Below, one piece after another: positions 43,821-53,491 of a DNA stretch of 64,000 bases (position 1 is its first letter; each line of letters begins with the position of its first letter). The notes under the pieces are model-generated. The model did not search any database. It saw nothing but the letters and a program-made list of their open reading frames with translations, and was not told the origin of the DNA. A program made the position numbers and the translations under genes. The stretch lies in the NCBI GenBank assembly GCA_963801035.1, contig CAWDDF010000007.1:496001-560000 (forward strand), written 5' to 3'. The DNA comes from JACCZX01 sp963801035 (GTDB lineage Bacteria > Pseudomonadota > Gammaproteobacteria > Burkholderiales > Burkholderiaceae_F).

Positions 43821-44018
43821 ATGCCGAAGATGAAGACGAAAAAGAGCGCTGCGAAGCGCTTCGAGGTCCGCGCCAGCGGATCGATCAAGCGCGGTCAGGC
43901 CGCCAAGCGCCATCTGCTGACCAAGCGCACAACCAAAAACAAGCGCCATTTGCGCGGTGCCGTCAACATGCACGAGGCCGATGTGAAGTCGGTGCGCCGC
44001 ATGCTGCCGTACGCATAA
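43821..44018 (+). CDS. rpmI: 50S ribosomal protein L35
   Basis: L35 is a small basic large-subunit protein. The 65-residue product MPKMKTKKSAAKRFEVRASG has the signature MKTKKSAAKRF and the RRMLPYA end. It lies 11 bases upstream of rplT in the infC-rpmI-rplT order. A GAAGG site precedes the ATG. Confidence 0.98.
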   Translation: MPKMKTKKSAAKRFEVRASGSIKRGQAAKRHLLTKRTTKNKRHLRGAVNMHEADVKSVRRMLPYA

Positions 44019-44029
44019 GGGGAGCGACC

Positions 44030-44386
44030 ATGCCACGAGTAAAACGAGGTACGACCGCGCGTGCGCGGCATAAGAAAGTTCTAGCGCAGGCTGTCGGCTT
44101 CACGCGCCGCCGCAAGAACGTATTCCGCGTTGCCAAAGAAGCGGTGATGAAGGCGGGGCAATATGCTTACCGCGATCGCCGCAACAAGAAAAGAACATTT
44201 CGCGCGTTATGGATCGCGCGTATCAACGCCGCGGTGCGCGAGCACGGGCTGAGCTACAGCGTTTTCATGAACGGACTGACCAAAGCGGAAATCGGGCTTG
44301 ATCGCAAGATACTGGCCGACATGGCAGTGCTCGACAAGCCGGGTTTTGCAGCGGTCGTCGAAAAGGTAAAGGCCACGATCGCTTGA
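44030..44386 (+). CDS. rplT: 50S ribosomal protein L20
   Basis: L20 is an early assembly protein of the 50S subunit and, in other bacteria, autoregulates its operon. The 118-residue product MPRVKRGTTARARHKKVLAQ has the family signature KRTFRALWIARINAAVREHG. Preceded by GGGGAGCG. A terminator and a short leader reading frame follow before pheS. Confidence 0.98.
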   Translation: MPRVKRGTTARARHKKVLAQAVGFTRRRKNVFRVAKEAVMKAGQYAYRDRRNKKRTFRALWIARINAAVREHGLSYSVFMNGLTKAEIGLDRKILADMAVLDKPGFAAVVEKVKATIA

Positions 44387-44405
44387 CCCGCAACCAAGAG
44401 ACAAG

Positions 44406-44465
44406 ATGAGCAAAACGGGGCCTAATGCGGGGCCCCATTTTTTTGTTTGCATCGATGAACGCTGA
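44406..44465 (+). promoter_or_regulatory. Candidate pheST leader peptide overlapping an attenuator
   Basis: A 19-codon frame from the ATG at 44406 (after AAGAGACAAG) encodes a peptide containing HFFVC, with two adjacent TTT phenylalanine codons lying in the T tract of the terminator at 44417-44444. In E. coli the pheST operon is attenuated through a Phe-rich leader peptide. Here only two of 19 codons are Phe, so the case is suggestive only. Confidence 0.3.
44417..44444 (+). terminator. Intrinsic terminator/attenuator between rplT and pheS
   Basis: GGGGCC (44417-44422) pairs with GGCCCC (44431-44436), followed by A and seven T. It ends 10 bases before the pheS ATG, so it would cut off pheST unless read through. 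It either ends the infC-rplT unit or attenuates pheST. Confidence 0.8.
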
Positions 44466-45474
44466 ACTCGATCTGCTGGTGAACGAAGCGCGCGCTGCAT
44501 TTTCCGCTGCGCTGCAGCCCGCTGCGCTCGAGAACGAGAAAGCGCGTTACCTGGGCAAGAACGGCGCGATTACCGAGCGCCTGAAAACACTCGCCAAGCT
44601 GACGCCCGATGAGAAGCGCACGGCAGGTGCCGAAATCAACGCAGCAAAGGAAGCCATCGAGGCCTTGCTGGCCGAGCGGCGGCAGGCACTGGCCGAATCG
44701 AGGCTCAACGAGCAACTCGCTGCCGAGTCGATTGATGTTTCGTTGCCGGGGCGCACACGCAGTGCAGGCGCGATCCATCCGATTGCGCGGACCTGGATGC
44801 GCATCGAGGAGATCTTTCGATCGATTGGTTTCGATGTTGCCGAAGGTCCTGAGATCGAAACCGACTGGTATAGCTTTACCGCACTGAACAGCCCGGAAAA
44901 TCATCCCGCGCGCTCGATGCAGGATACGTTCTATGTCGATGTGCGCGACGCCGATGGCCGTCCGATGGTGCTGCGTCCTCATACCAGTCCGATGCAAGTG
45001 CGCTACGCACGTATGCATCAGCCGCCGATCAAGGTGATTGCGATCGGACGCTGTTATCGGGTCGATAACGACGCGACGCACTCGCCGATGTTTCATCAAG
45101 TCGAAGGCCTCTGGCTCGATGAAAACATCAGCTTCGCCGACCTGAAGGCCGTGTATACGAACTTCCTGCAGTGCTTCTTCGAAACCGATGAGCTCGAAGT
45201 GCGCTTTCGTCCGTCGTACTTCCCATTCACTGAACCTTCCGCCGAGATCGACATGATGTTCACCAGCGGACCGCGAAAGGGCCGCTGGCTGGAAATTTCC
45301 GGATCGGGTCAGGTGCACCCCAATGTCGTGCGCAACTTTGGCTTTGATCCCGACAAGACGATTGGCTTCGCGTTTGGTTCGGGCCTTGAGCGGCTTGCGA
45401 TGCTGCGCTACGGCGTCGATGATTTGCGCATGTTTTTCGAAGGTGATTTGCGCTTCCTGAAGCAGTTCGCTTAG
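44455..45474 (+). CDS. pheS: Phenylalanyl-tRNA synthetase alpha subunit
   Basis: PheS is the catalytic subunit of the alpha2-beta2 enzyme. The start at 44455 gives MNAELDLLVNEARAAFSAAL, matching the N-terminal coiled coil of the family; an upstream GTG in frame lies within the terminator and is rejected. The 339-residue product has the class II motifs (LRPHTSPMQVRYARM, GRCYRVDNDATHSPMFHQVE, GSGLERLAMLRYGVDD). It is two bases ahead of pheT. Confidence 0.97.
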   Translation: MNAELDLLVNEARAAFSAALQPAALENEKARYLGKNGAITERLKTLAKLTPDEKRTAGAEINAAKEAIEALLAERRQALAESRLNEQLAAESIDVSLPGRTRSAGAIHPIARTWMRIEEIFRSIGFDVAEGPEIETDWYSFTALNSPENHPARSMQDTFYVDVRDADGRPMVLRPHTSPMQVRYARMHQPPIKVIAIGRCYRVDNDATHSPMFHQVEGLWLDENISFADLKAVYTNFLQCFFETDELEVRFRPSYFPFTEPSAEIDMMFTSGPRKGRWLEISGSGQVHPNVVRNFGFDPDKTIGFAFGSGLERLAMLRYGVDDLRMFFEGDLRFLKQFA

Positions 45475-45476
45475 CG

Positions 45477-47911
45477 ATGCAATTTTCAGAACAGTGGTTG
45501 CGTAGCTACGCGAATCCGCCGTGTTCGAGCGAGGACCTTGCTTCGCGGTTGACGATGGCAGGTCTCGAAGTCGAGAGCATCACTCCGGTGGCACCGCCGT
45601 TTTCGGGCGTCGTGATCGGCGAAGTCACGCGCGTCGTTCCGCATCCGAACGCTGACAAGCTGACCGTTTGCGAAGTCGAAGTCGGGGCGGGCGAAATTCT
45701 TTCGGTCGTATGCGGAGCTCCCAACGTTGCTCAGGGGATCAAGGCGCCGTGCGCGCTGGTAGGCGCGGTACTGCCGGACGGAGCAGAGATCGGCGCGACG
45801 ACGTTGCGCGGCGTGCAGTCGCAGGGCATGCTTTGCTCGGCACGCGAGCTAGGGCTGAGCGAAGATCACGCCGGCTTGCTGCTCCTTGACGCCGATGCAC
45901 CGCTTGGTGGCGACCTGCGAGACTACCTTGCGCTCGACGATCACACGCTGACGATCAAGCTGACACCCGATCGCGCCGATTGTTTGAGCGTGGTCGGTGT
46001 TGCACGCGAGGTCGCCGCATTATCGGGTGCGCCACTGATACTGCCTTCGATCAGTCCTGTTCCGCCGGCGATAGCGGATCGCTTGCCGGTGACCGTTGAA
46101 GCAGAAGAGCTATGCGGGCGATTTTCGGGCCGCGTCATTCGAGGGGTGAACGCCCGCGCCGAGACACCGGCTTGGATGAAGCAGCGCATCGAGCGTAGCG
46201 GCCAGCGCCCGATCACGGCATTGGTCGATATTTCCAATTACGTGATGCTCGAGTTAGGCCGCCCGACACACGTATTCGATCTCGACAAAGTGCAGGGCGG
46301 CTTGACCGTGCGCTGGGGCCGGGCGGGCGAGCGTGTCGAATTACTGAATGGGCAAACGGTGGAGGTCGATTCCACTGTCGGCGTGATTGCCGACGGCGCC
46401 GGGTGTCGAGGCATTGGCCGGCATCATGGGCGGTGCGCGGACCGCCGTGGCCCTCGATACGCGCAACGTTTATGTAGAGGCCGCGTTCTGGTGGCCCGAC
46501 GCGATTCGTGGGCGCGCGCGGCGCTATAACTTTTCGACGGACGCTTCACATCGTTTCGAGCGCGGTGTCGACTATGCAACCAATGCAGAGCACATTGAAT
46601 ACATCACGCGTTTGATCGTCGATATCTGCGGTGGGCAGGCGGGGCCGGTCGACGATCAAACGATTGCGCTGCCGCAACGCAAGCCGATCACTATGCGAGG
46701 CGAACGCTGCCGCCGGTTGCTGGGTGTGGCAATCGACGCTGATGCAATCGCAAATGCGTTCCGTCGAATCGGCTTTGACTTTCGGCGCGACGGCGACAAC
46801 TTCGTCGTCACGCCGCCGAGTTTCCGCTTCGATCTGGAAATCGAAGAGGACCTGGTCGGCGAAGTGGCCCGCCTGATCGGCTACGAGAGTATTCCTGCGC
46901 ACCCCCCGCGCACGGCGGCGACGATGCGCGCCGAGCCGGAAGAGCGGCGCAGTGCACACGATGTGCGTCGTGCACTCTCGCTCGCGGGCTACACCGAACT
47001 GATCAACTATTCATTCGTCGATTCGCAATCGGAGCGCGATTTTGCAGGCAACGAAGATCCGATTGCTGTGCTCAATCCGATTGCAAGCCAAATGTCGGTG
47101 ATGCGAAGTACGTTGCTCGGCGGGCTGGTCAGCGCACTTGCGTACAACGTAAATCGCAAAGCACATCGCGTCCGGCTATTCGAAATTGGTCGTGTGTATC
47201 GCCGAGACCCGCAACAACCCGACGGGCCTTTGCAGGTTGGCGGCATCGATCAACCTAATCGCCTGGCAGCGCTGGCTTATGGCCCGAATGACGATGAGCA
47301 ATGGGCGGTGCCGCATGCGAGACAGCGATTTTTTTGACCTTAAAGGCGATATCGAGTCGTTGCTGCCGGCTGCGCGTTTTGTAACTGCTCTGCATCCGGC
47401 GCTGCATCCTGGCCGCAGCGCTTCGATCGAGATCGACGGTCGACGCGTCGGAATCATCGGGCAGCTTCATCCACGACTGCAGCAGCAATACGAGCTACCG
47501 AAGGCGCCCGTTGTCTGCGAGATCGATCTTGAGCCGTTGCTCGTACGCGCTCTGCCCCGGCATCGCGAGCTGTCACGATTTCAGCCGGTTCAGCGCGACA
47601 TTTCGGTAACGGTCGCCGAGTCGGTCGCTGCTCAGGCGATGGTCGACGCGGTCACTGCGCTGTCGCTTTCCGAGCGCCGTTTGTCGGCGCTGCGCGAGTT
47701 CAAAGTGTTCGACGTCTACCGCGTCCCGCCTAATTCAAGCAAAGTCGCGGAAGCGAGTGCTAACGTGTTGTTAAATAACGAGAAAAGCCTTGCGTTCCGA
47801 CTTGTTCTACAAGATACTGAGCGTCCCGTCACCGACGCCGATGCCGACGCTGCAGTTGAAGTAATACTCGAGGTGTTAAAGCAACGATTTGCAGCGCGCC
47901 TACGTCAATAA
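45477..47911 (+). CDS. pheT: Phenylalanyl-tRNA synthetase beta subunit (two frame breaks)
   Basis: PheT carries tRNA-binding and editing domains. It is read in three successive frames: MQFSEQWLRSYANPPCSSED to VGVIADGAG, then VEALAGIMGGARTAVALDTR to WAVPHARQRFF, then DLKGDIESLLPAARFV to the C-terminal anticodon-binding domain. The first break is at GGG 46401-46403, where two G restore GAGVEALAGIMGG. The second is at the T7 run 47329-47335, where six T restore RFFDLKGDIE. Corrected length is about 810 residues, the usual size. These are very likely homopolymer errors, since the enzyme is essential. Confidence 0.94.
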
Positions 47912-47942
47912 AACGAGCACGCCATAGCCCGCACGACTCCAT

Positions 47943-48314
47943 ATGCCCTCAGCCGACTTTAAGTTTCCCGACTTGCCGCGCACCGCAGGTGCAATGCACT
48001 CGGCAGATCGCACGGTGAAGACGATGACCAAGGCGGAGCTAGCCGAAGCATTGTTCGACCGGCTCGGTTTGAATAAGCGCGAAGCGAAGGACATGGTCGA
48101 TGGATTCTTCGACGAGATCCGGCAGGCGCTCGAGCGGGGCGAATCGGTGAAGCTTTCCGGGTTCGGCAATTTCCAGTTGCGTGATAAGCCCCAGCGTCCG
48201 GGACGAAACCCGAAAACAGGTGAAGAGATTGCCATAACTGCCCGTCGCGTCGTGACTTTTCATGCCAGTCAAAAGCTGAAGGCCGCTGTTGCCACAGCTT
48301 CTGACATGCTCTGA
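47943..48314 (+). CDS. ihfA: Integration host factor alpha subunit
   Basis: IHF is a sequence-specific DNA-bending heterodimer. The core MTKAELAEALFDRLGLNKRE, SGFGNFQLRDKPQRPGRNPK and VVTFHASQKLK identifies the alpha subunit. From the ATG at 47943 the product is 123 residues with a 27-residue N-terminal extension; alternative starts are at 47994 and 48024. Extended N-termini are common in Burkholderiales IHF alpha. It follows pheT, as in E. coli, and precedes a MerR gene. Confidence 0.94.
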   Translation: MPSADFKFPDLPRTAGAMHSADRTVKTMTKAELAEALFDRLGLNKREAKDMVDGFFDEIRQALERGESVKLSGFGNFQLRDKPQRPGRNPKTGEEIAITARRVVTFHASQKLKAAVATASDML

Positions 48315-48362
48315 GCGCGATCGGTGCTAAGCGCCAAGGTTCCACTTCTCTGCGCTTGACCC

Positions 48363-48785
48363 ATGCAGCGCCACGAAGCTCCGATCCAGCTGCCTTCCAT
48401 CCCTGCCAAGCGCTACTTCACGATTGGTGAGGTCAGCGACTTGTGCGGCGTCAAGCCCCATGTGCTGCGCTACTGGGAGCAGGAATTCACTCAGTTGCGG
48501 CCGGTAAAGCGGCGCGGCAACCGCCGTTATTACCAGCACCATGAAGTTTTGCTGATCCGCAAGATCAGAGAGCTGCTGTACGAGCAAGGCTTCACGATCA
48601 GCGGCGCTCGCAATCGACTTGATGATCATGATCAAAGCGAGCGCGCTTCGCCGCGCGCGGGAAGGGTCGCTGCGAATGATCCGGCGCCCGTGAACGGCGA
48701 TGGCAAGCACGTCAAGACAGTCGACATCGGCGCACTTCAGACCGAACTCGTCGCAATTCGTAAGCTACTTAGAAGCACCCGATAA
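48363..48785 (+). CDS. MerR family transcriptional regulator
   Basis: The 140-residue product has an N-terminal MerR winged helix: YFTIGEVSDLCGVKPHVLRY, the wing RRGNRRYYQHHEVLLI and the coiled-coil start RKIRELLYEQGFTISGARNR. The C-terminal half has no metal- or ligand-binding motif that I recognise. This small MerR gene next to ihfA and a tRNA-Pro gene is a conserved betaproteobacterial arrangement; its target is unknown. Confidence 0.9.
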   Translation: MQRHEAPIQLPSIPAKRYFTIGEVSDLCGVKPHVLRYWEQEFTQLRPVKRRGNRRYYQHHEVLLIRKIRELLYEQGFTISGARNRLDDHDQSERASPRAGRVAANDPAPVNGDGKHVKTVDIGALQTELVAIRKLLRSTR

Positions 48786-48809
48786 ACGTCAGCGGATATA
48801 CTGCGCGGC

Positions 48810-48888
<79 letters not shown>

Positions 48889-48908
48889 AGGTTTTGGTTA
48901 CTCCGATA

Positions 48909-48937
48909 AGCCGGTGTTCGCTTCGCGGACACCGGCT
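48909..48937 (+). terminator. Strong hairpin after tRNA-Pro
   Basis: AGCCGGTGTTCGC pairs over 13 bp (one G-T) with GCGGACACCGGCT around a TTC loop, followed by ACTTTATTTT. It probably ends the tRNA-Pro transcript just upstream of surE. Confidence 0.7.
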
Positions 48938-48950
48938 ACTTTATTTTGAA

Positions 48951-49694
48951 ATGCGCATTCTTGTTTCCAACGACGACGGCTATCTTGCGCCCGGCCTCGC
49001 GGCGCTGGCCGATGCGATGCGGCCGCTGGGTGAGGTCACCGTTGTGGCGCCTGAGCAAAACAGCAGCGGCGCAAGCAACTCGCTGACGTTGCATCGGCCG
49101 CTGACGATCAGTCGCGCTCACAATGGATTCACATTCATCAACGGCACACCAAGCGATTGCGTGCATATCGCATTGACCGGGCTGCTCGACCAGATGCCGG
49201 ACCTTATCGTCTCGGGTATCAACAACGGTCAGAACATGGGCGATGACACTATCTACTCAGGCACTGTTGCAGCCGCGATGGAAGGTTATCTTTTCGGCAT
49301 TCCCGCGATCGCGTTTTCGCTGCTCGACCGCGGTTTCGAGCATGTCGACGTCGCAGCAGACGTTGCGCGCAAGCTGGTCGAGCGCTATATGAAGGAACCG
49401 TTGGAGAAGCCCTTTCTATTGAATGTCAACGTGCCGAGCCTGCCGCGCGACCAGATCAAAGGCATCGTCGGCACGCGCCTGGGCAAGCGACATCCTTCCG
49501 AGCCGGTCGTGCGCATGATGAATCCGCGCGGCGAACCGATTTACTGGATCGGTGCGGCGGGTGCTGCCCGCGAAGGAGGACCAGGAACGGATTTTCATGC
49601 AACGGCATCGGGCTACGTGTCGGTGACGCCGCTGCAGATCGATCTCACACACAACGAGCAGCTGAAGAGCGTGACTGACTGGCTGGCCAGTTGA
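48951..49694 (+). CDS. surE: 5'-nucleotidase SurE
   Basis: SurE is a metal-dependent nucleoside monophosphate phosphatase linked to stationary-phase survival. The chosen ATG at 48951 gives MRILVSNDDGYLAPGLAALA with the conserved metal-binding Asp-Asp; the frame reaches back over tRNA-Pro but that part is not coding. The 247-residue product also has VAPEQNSSGASNSLTL and LIVSGINNGQNMGDDTIYSG. It heads a surE-pcm-nlpD operon. Confidence 0.97.
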   Translation: MRILVSNDDGYLAPGLAALADAMRPLGEVTVVAPEQNSSGASNSLTLHRPLTISRAHNGFTFINGTPSDCVHIALTGLLDQMPDLIVSGINNGQNMGDDTIYSGTVAAAMEGYLFGIPAIAFSLLDRGFEHVDVAADVARKLVERYMKEPLEKPFLLNVNVPSLPRDQIKGIVGTRLGKRHPSEPVVRMMNPRGEPIYWIGAAGAAREGGPGTDFHATASGYVSVTPLQIDLTHNEQLKSVTDWLAS

Positions 49695-49702
49695 TCGTAT
49701 CG

Positions 49703-50395
49703 ATGGCGCGTTCGTACCTGCACGGCGGAGCCGACGATCAAAGTCCGAGCGGGCTCGTGTCCGCCCGTGTGCGCGATCGCATGGTCGAACGCGTTCGCGA
49801 ACTTGGTGTTCGAGATCCGCGCGTTCTCGAGGCGATGCGTATCGTGCCGCGGCATCTATTCGTCGACGAAGCGCTGGCCAGCCGAGCGTATGAAGACACC
49901 GCGCTGCCGATCGGTCAGGGGCAGACGATTTCTCAGCCGTACATCGTCGCGCGTACAGCAGAGCTGGCGCTCGAAGATCTGCCTGACGCGCGCGCGGCAC
50001 GGGTTCTCGAAGTCGGTACCGGATGCGGTTACGCCGCGGCGGTGCTGGCGCAACTGTTTGGCGAAGTGGTCAGCGTCGAGCGGCTTCGCGCGTTGCATGA
50101 GCGGGCGCGCGAAAACCTGCGACCGCTGCGCCTGTCCAACGTGCGGCTGATTCTGGGCGATGGTGCCTTCGGTGTGCCCGCTGCGGCACCCTACGACTGC
50201 ATCGTCGCCGCTGCCGCCGGTGACGAAATTCCGCCGGCATGGATTGAACAGTTGAAAGTCGGAGGCCGCATCGTCGCGCCCGTGGGCACCTGGAATCAGC
50301 AACTGACGATCGCTATTAAGGATGCAAGCGGAGGCGTGCAAAAGAGCCGCAAGGAGCCGGTACGCTTCGTGCCGTTGCGAGGCGGCATCGCCTGA
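49703..50395 (+). CDS. pcm: Protein-L-isoaspartate O-methyltransferase
   Basis: Pcm methylates isoaspartyl residues for repair of aged proteins. The product of about 230 residues shows RVPRHLFV-like IVPRHLFVDEALASRAYED, IGQGQTISQPYIVA, the SAM-binding motif VLEVGTGCGYAAAVLAQLFG and VERLRALHERAR. The start may instead be a TTG at 49691 overlapping the surE stop; the ATG is preferred although no strong ribosome site precedes it. Follows surE and precedes nlpD, the conserved order. Confidence 0.94.
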   Translation: MARSYLHGGADDQSPSGLVSARVRDRMVERVRELGVRDPRVLEAMRIVPRHLFVDEALASRAYEDTALPIGQGQTISQPYIVARTAELALEDLPDARAARVLEVGTGCGYAAAVLAQLFGEVVSVERLRALHERARENLRPLRLSNVRLILGDGAFGVPAAAPYDCIVAAAAGDEIPPAWIEQLKVGGRIVAPVGTWNQQLTIAIKDASGGVQKSRKEPVRFVPLRGGIA

Positions 50396-50403
50396 GGGTT
50401 CAG

Positions 50404-51285
50404 ATGGATAGTAAGTCGATCATCCAATGGTGTGCGTTGGTGCCAGTGCTGGCGGCCACGGCGTGCTCAAGCCAGCGGCCGGCCCCGGTGGTCGATCGCT
50501 CCGGGCGCACCCCCGTTACCGCAACAGCGCCGACCCCGGCTCCAACCGTATCGCGCACAGCCAAAGATGGCATCTACGTTGCGCAACGAGGCGATACCGT
50601 TCAGAACGTTGCGCTGGCGTTCGGTGTTGATCCGAAGGATCTTGCGCGCTGGAACGGTGTTAGCGAGTCAGATGCGCTGATCCCCGGGCAGACACTGCAA
50701 GTCACGCCACCCGCGAGCGTGGCTACGGTCAGTCCGATTACCGGCAGCGGTCAGGCCGAAGTGCGCCCGCTTCCATCGCCAGGCGCGGCAGCGCCTGGTG
50801 CGCCGGCGCCGTTGCCGCCCGCCGTCGGGCCATCAGTCGCGACACCACCAGTCGCCGTAGCGCCGCCGGCAGTACCGCCGGTGCCTGCTGTGCCCGAGAC
50901 GTCGCGGGCGCCGGTTGCGTCGCTGCCGTGGATATGGCCAACTCCCGGCAAAGTCATCGAGACGTTCGACGATCCACGCAACAAGGGAATCGATATTGCC
51001 GGCAACGAAGGCGCGCCGGTGCAAGCCGCAGCCGATGGCGAAGTCGTCTATGTTGGCAGTGCAGTTCGCGGCTACGGCAATCTGGTGATCGTGCGGCATA
51101 GCGACGACTTCATCACCGCTTACGCACACAACCGCAAGGTGTTGGTTGCCGAAAAGCAATCGGTGAAACGAGGACAAGCGATCGCCGAACTCGGCCGCTC
51201 CGATGCAGACCGCCCGAAGCTGCACTTCGAAATTCGTCATCAGGGCAAACCGGTCGATCCGCTCAAGTATCTGCCCTCGCGATAG
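50404..51285 (+). CDS. nlpD: NlpD-type LysM/M23 lipoprotein
   Basis: NlpD activates the amidase AmiC during cell separation. The 293-residue product has a lipoprotein-like signal ending in ATAC at Cys21, a LysM domain near residues 58-102 (YVAQRGDTVQNVALAFGVDP), a Pro/Ala linker, and a C-terminal M23 domain in which the metal-binding residues are lost (KGIDIAGNEG in place of HxGxD), as in E. coli NlpD. It therefore is an activator rather than an enzyme. The rpoS gene that usually follows nlpD is not present; an exonuclease gene is there instead. Confidence 0.92.
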   Translation: MDSKSIIQWCALVPVLAATACSSQRPAPVVDRSGRTPVTATAPTPAPTVSRTAKDGIYVAQRGDTVQNVALAFGVDPKDLARWNGVSESDALIPGQTLQVTPPASVATVSPITGSGQAEVRPLPSPGAAAPGAPAPLPPAVGPSVATPPVAVAPPAVPPVPAVPETSRAPVASLPWIWPTPGKVIETFDDPRNKGIDIAGNEGAPVQAAADGEVVYVGSAVRGYGNLVIVRHSDDFITAYAHNRKVLVAEKQSVKRGQAIAELGRSDADRPKLHFEIRHQGKPVDPLKYLPSR

Positions 51286-51296
51286 TCAGACTGATA

Positions 51297-52090
51297 GTGA
51301 CGCCGGTTCTGGTCTTTGATATCGAGACAGTGCCCGATGTCGCGGGACTGCGGCGTCTGCGTGCGGAATGGCGCGACTTCGCAGATGCGGAAGTCGCCGA
51401 GTGCGCATTCGAAGAGCGTCGCGGTAAGAGTGGCGGCGGCGATTTCCTGCCGTTGTACCTGCAGCGAATCGTTGCGATCTCCTGCGTGCTGCGCAACGAC
51501 GCCGGATTCAGAGTCGGTTCGATCGGCGCCGCTGGTGACTACGGAGGCAGCGCTGATTCAGAGCTTCTTCGGAATGATCGACCGGCACACGCCGCAGATG
51601 GTCAGCTGGAACGGAAGTTGTTTTGACCTTCCGGTGCTGCACTATCGAGGTCTTCTCGCCGGAGTTTCAGCGCAGCGTTACTGGGAGCTTGGCGCTGACG
51701 ATCCCGAGTTTCGCTATAACAACTACATTGGCCGCTATCACACGCGCCACATCGACTTGATGGACGTGCTTTCGATGTATCAATCGCGCGCAAGCGCGCC
51801 GCTCGATGTCTTATCCAAGCTTGCAGGCTATCCCGGCAAACTGGGGATGGATGGCAGCCAGGTTTGGCAGGCTTACCGCGACGGTCAGATCGAGCGGATC
51901 AGAAGCTATTGCGAAACCGACGTCGTCAATACCTACCTTGTTGTTCAATCGCTTTCAGAAAATGCGCGGCGTGCTTGACAGTGCGCAGCACATCGCAGAA
52001 GAGGCGCTGGTGCGCGATTCGCTGCAGCGGCTGCCCGCACCGCACTGGCGCGAATATCTCGATGCGTGGCCGCCCGCGGTTCTTCTGTAG
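51297..52090 (+). CDS. 3'-5' exonuclease, PolB-like predicted type (two frame breaks)
   Basis: The product resembles the predicted 3'-5' exonuclease family related to the PolB exonuclease domain. The GTG start gives MTPVLVFDIETVPDVAGLRR with the ExoI Asp-Ile-Glu. The middle (MIDRHTPQMVSWNGSCFDLP, IDLMDVLSMYQ, YCETDVVNTY) is in the second frame and the end (LFNRFQKMRGVLDSAQHIAE to WPPAVLL) in the third. One extra base near 51536-51546 and one T at 51938-51939 account for both. Rejoined, it is about 263 residues. It lies where rpoS is found in relatives; its stop overlaps the rlmD GTG. Confidence 0.85.
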
Positions 52091-53454
52091 TGAGCGGCGA
52101 ACGCTTCGAAGTCGAAATCGAGTCGTTAGACCAGGAAGGCCGCGGCGTTGCGCATCGAGAGGGCAAGGCGGTCTTCATTGAAGGCGCGCTACCCGGCGAG
52201 CGCGTTTTATACGAGCGGTACCGGCAAAAAGCACGCTACGAAACCGGCCGCGCAGTTTCGATCGAGCGCGAGTCTTCGATGCGCGTCGTGCCTCGCTGCC
52301 CGCATGCCGGATTGCACTTCGGAGCGTGCGGCGGTTGCTCGATGCAGCACATCGACGCGCGCGCGCAGGTCACGCTGAAGCAGCGCGTGCTGGAGGACAC
52401 GCTCTGGCATCTTGGAAGAGTGCGTCCCCAGATGATGCTTCGCCCGATCGAAGGCCCGGCGTGGCGCTATCGGCATCGTGCCCGCATGACGGTGCGTTAC
52501 GTCGCCAAGAAGGGCGGTGTTTTGGTGGGCTTTCATGAGCGTGCCAGCAGCTACGTTGCGGACATTCGCCAGTGCGAAGTTCTGCCGAAGAAGGTCAGCG
52601 ATCTCTTGCTGCCACTGCGCGACCTCGTGTATGCGTTGACGCTGCACGAACGGTTACCGCAGATCGAAGTTGCAGTCGGCGAAGCGATGGAGCGCACGGC
52701 CGTGATGCTCGTGTTTCGCGTTCTGCAGCCGCCGACCGCAGAAGATTGCAGGTTGCTTCGCGAATTCGGAGCGGCGCATGCAGTCGACATCTGGCTTCAA
52801 CCGGCCGGACCGGATTCCGCAGTGCCACTCGATCACGACCAGGCGCAGCGTCTCGAGCTGCGTCTTCCCGAATTCAATGTCGCGCTGCCATTTTCTCCAA
52901 CCGATTTCACGCAGGTCAATCATCGCGTCAACGAAGTCCTTGTACGGCGAGTGGCGCGATTGCTCGCGCCGCAACCGGACGATGTCGTCGCCGATTTTTT
53001 CTGCGGTCTGGGCAACTTCACGTTACCGCTGGCAACACTGGGGAAGAAGGTTATCGGGCTCGAAGGCAGCGCGCCGCTCGTCGAGCGCGCGCGTCATGCG
53101 GCTAAGAGCAATGGACTCACAGATCGCACGCAGTTCGAGGCGCGCAACCTGTTCAATTTCACTCTCGACGACTGGCGAATATTGTGCGGCCGACACGGTA
53201 CCGTCACAAAGGTGCTGATTGATCCGCCGCGTGAGGGGGCCGTGGCGCTCTCACAGGTTCTCGCCGAGGCGGCTCGCCAGCCTGCGAGTCCCACGCGGGT
53301 CGTTTATGTGTCATGTAATGTCGCCACGCTCGCGCGCGACTGCGGGATCATGGTGAGCCAGGGGGGCTGGACTTTGCGCGCGGCGGGCGTCGTCAACATG
53401 TTTCCGCATACGTCGCATGTCGAGTCCGTGGCGGTCCTTGAATTCGGCACCTAG
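52090..53454 (+). CDS. rlmD: 23S rRNA (uracil(1939)-C(5))-methyltransferase RlmD
   Basis: RlmD methylates U1939 of 23S rRNA. The product of 454 residues has an N-terminal TRAM domain (MSGERFEVEIESLDQEGRGV from a GTG sharing a base with the exonuclease TAG), a [4Fe-4S] cysteine cluster in RCPHAGLHFGACGGCSMQH, the SAM site ADFFCGLGNFTLPLA and the catalytic region YVSCNVATLARD. An upstream start at 52066 is also open. Neighbours nlpD and ndk are as in Burkholderia. Confidence 0.94.
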   Translation: MSGERFEVEIESLDQEGRGVAHREGKAVFIEGALPGERVLYERYRQKARYETGRAVSIERESSMRVVPRCPHAGLHFGACGGCSMQHIDARAQVTLKQRVLEDTLWHLGRVRPQMMLRPIEGPAWRYRHRARMTVRYVAKKGGVLVGFHERASSYVADIRQCEVLPKKVSDLLLPLRDLVYALTLHERLPQIEVAVGEAMERTAVMLVFRVLQPPTAEDCRLLREFGAAHAVDIWLQPAGPDSAVPLDHDQAQRLELRLPEFNVALPFSPTDFTQVNHRVNEVLVRRVARLLAPQPDDVVADFFCGLGNFTLPLATLGKKVIGLEGSAPLVERARHAAKSNGLTDRTQFEARNLFNFTLDDWRILCGRHGTVTKVLIDPPREGAVALSQVLAEAARQPASPTRVVYVSCNVATLARDCGIMVSQGGWTLRAAGVVNMFPHTSHVESVAVLEFGT

Positions 53455-53491
53455 GCCGATCGCCACTCGTGCACGCTGCGTGTTAACATTT

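Noticed and set aside
47328..47336. T7 run in pheT as a transcriptional-slippage site
   Set aside because: One T7 run is too short for strong slippage and the other nine breaks are unrelated in sequence; a homopolymer read error is simpler.
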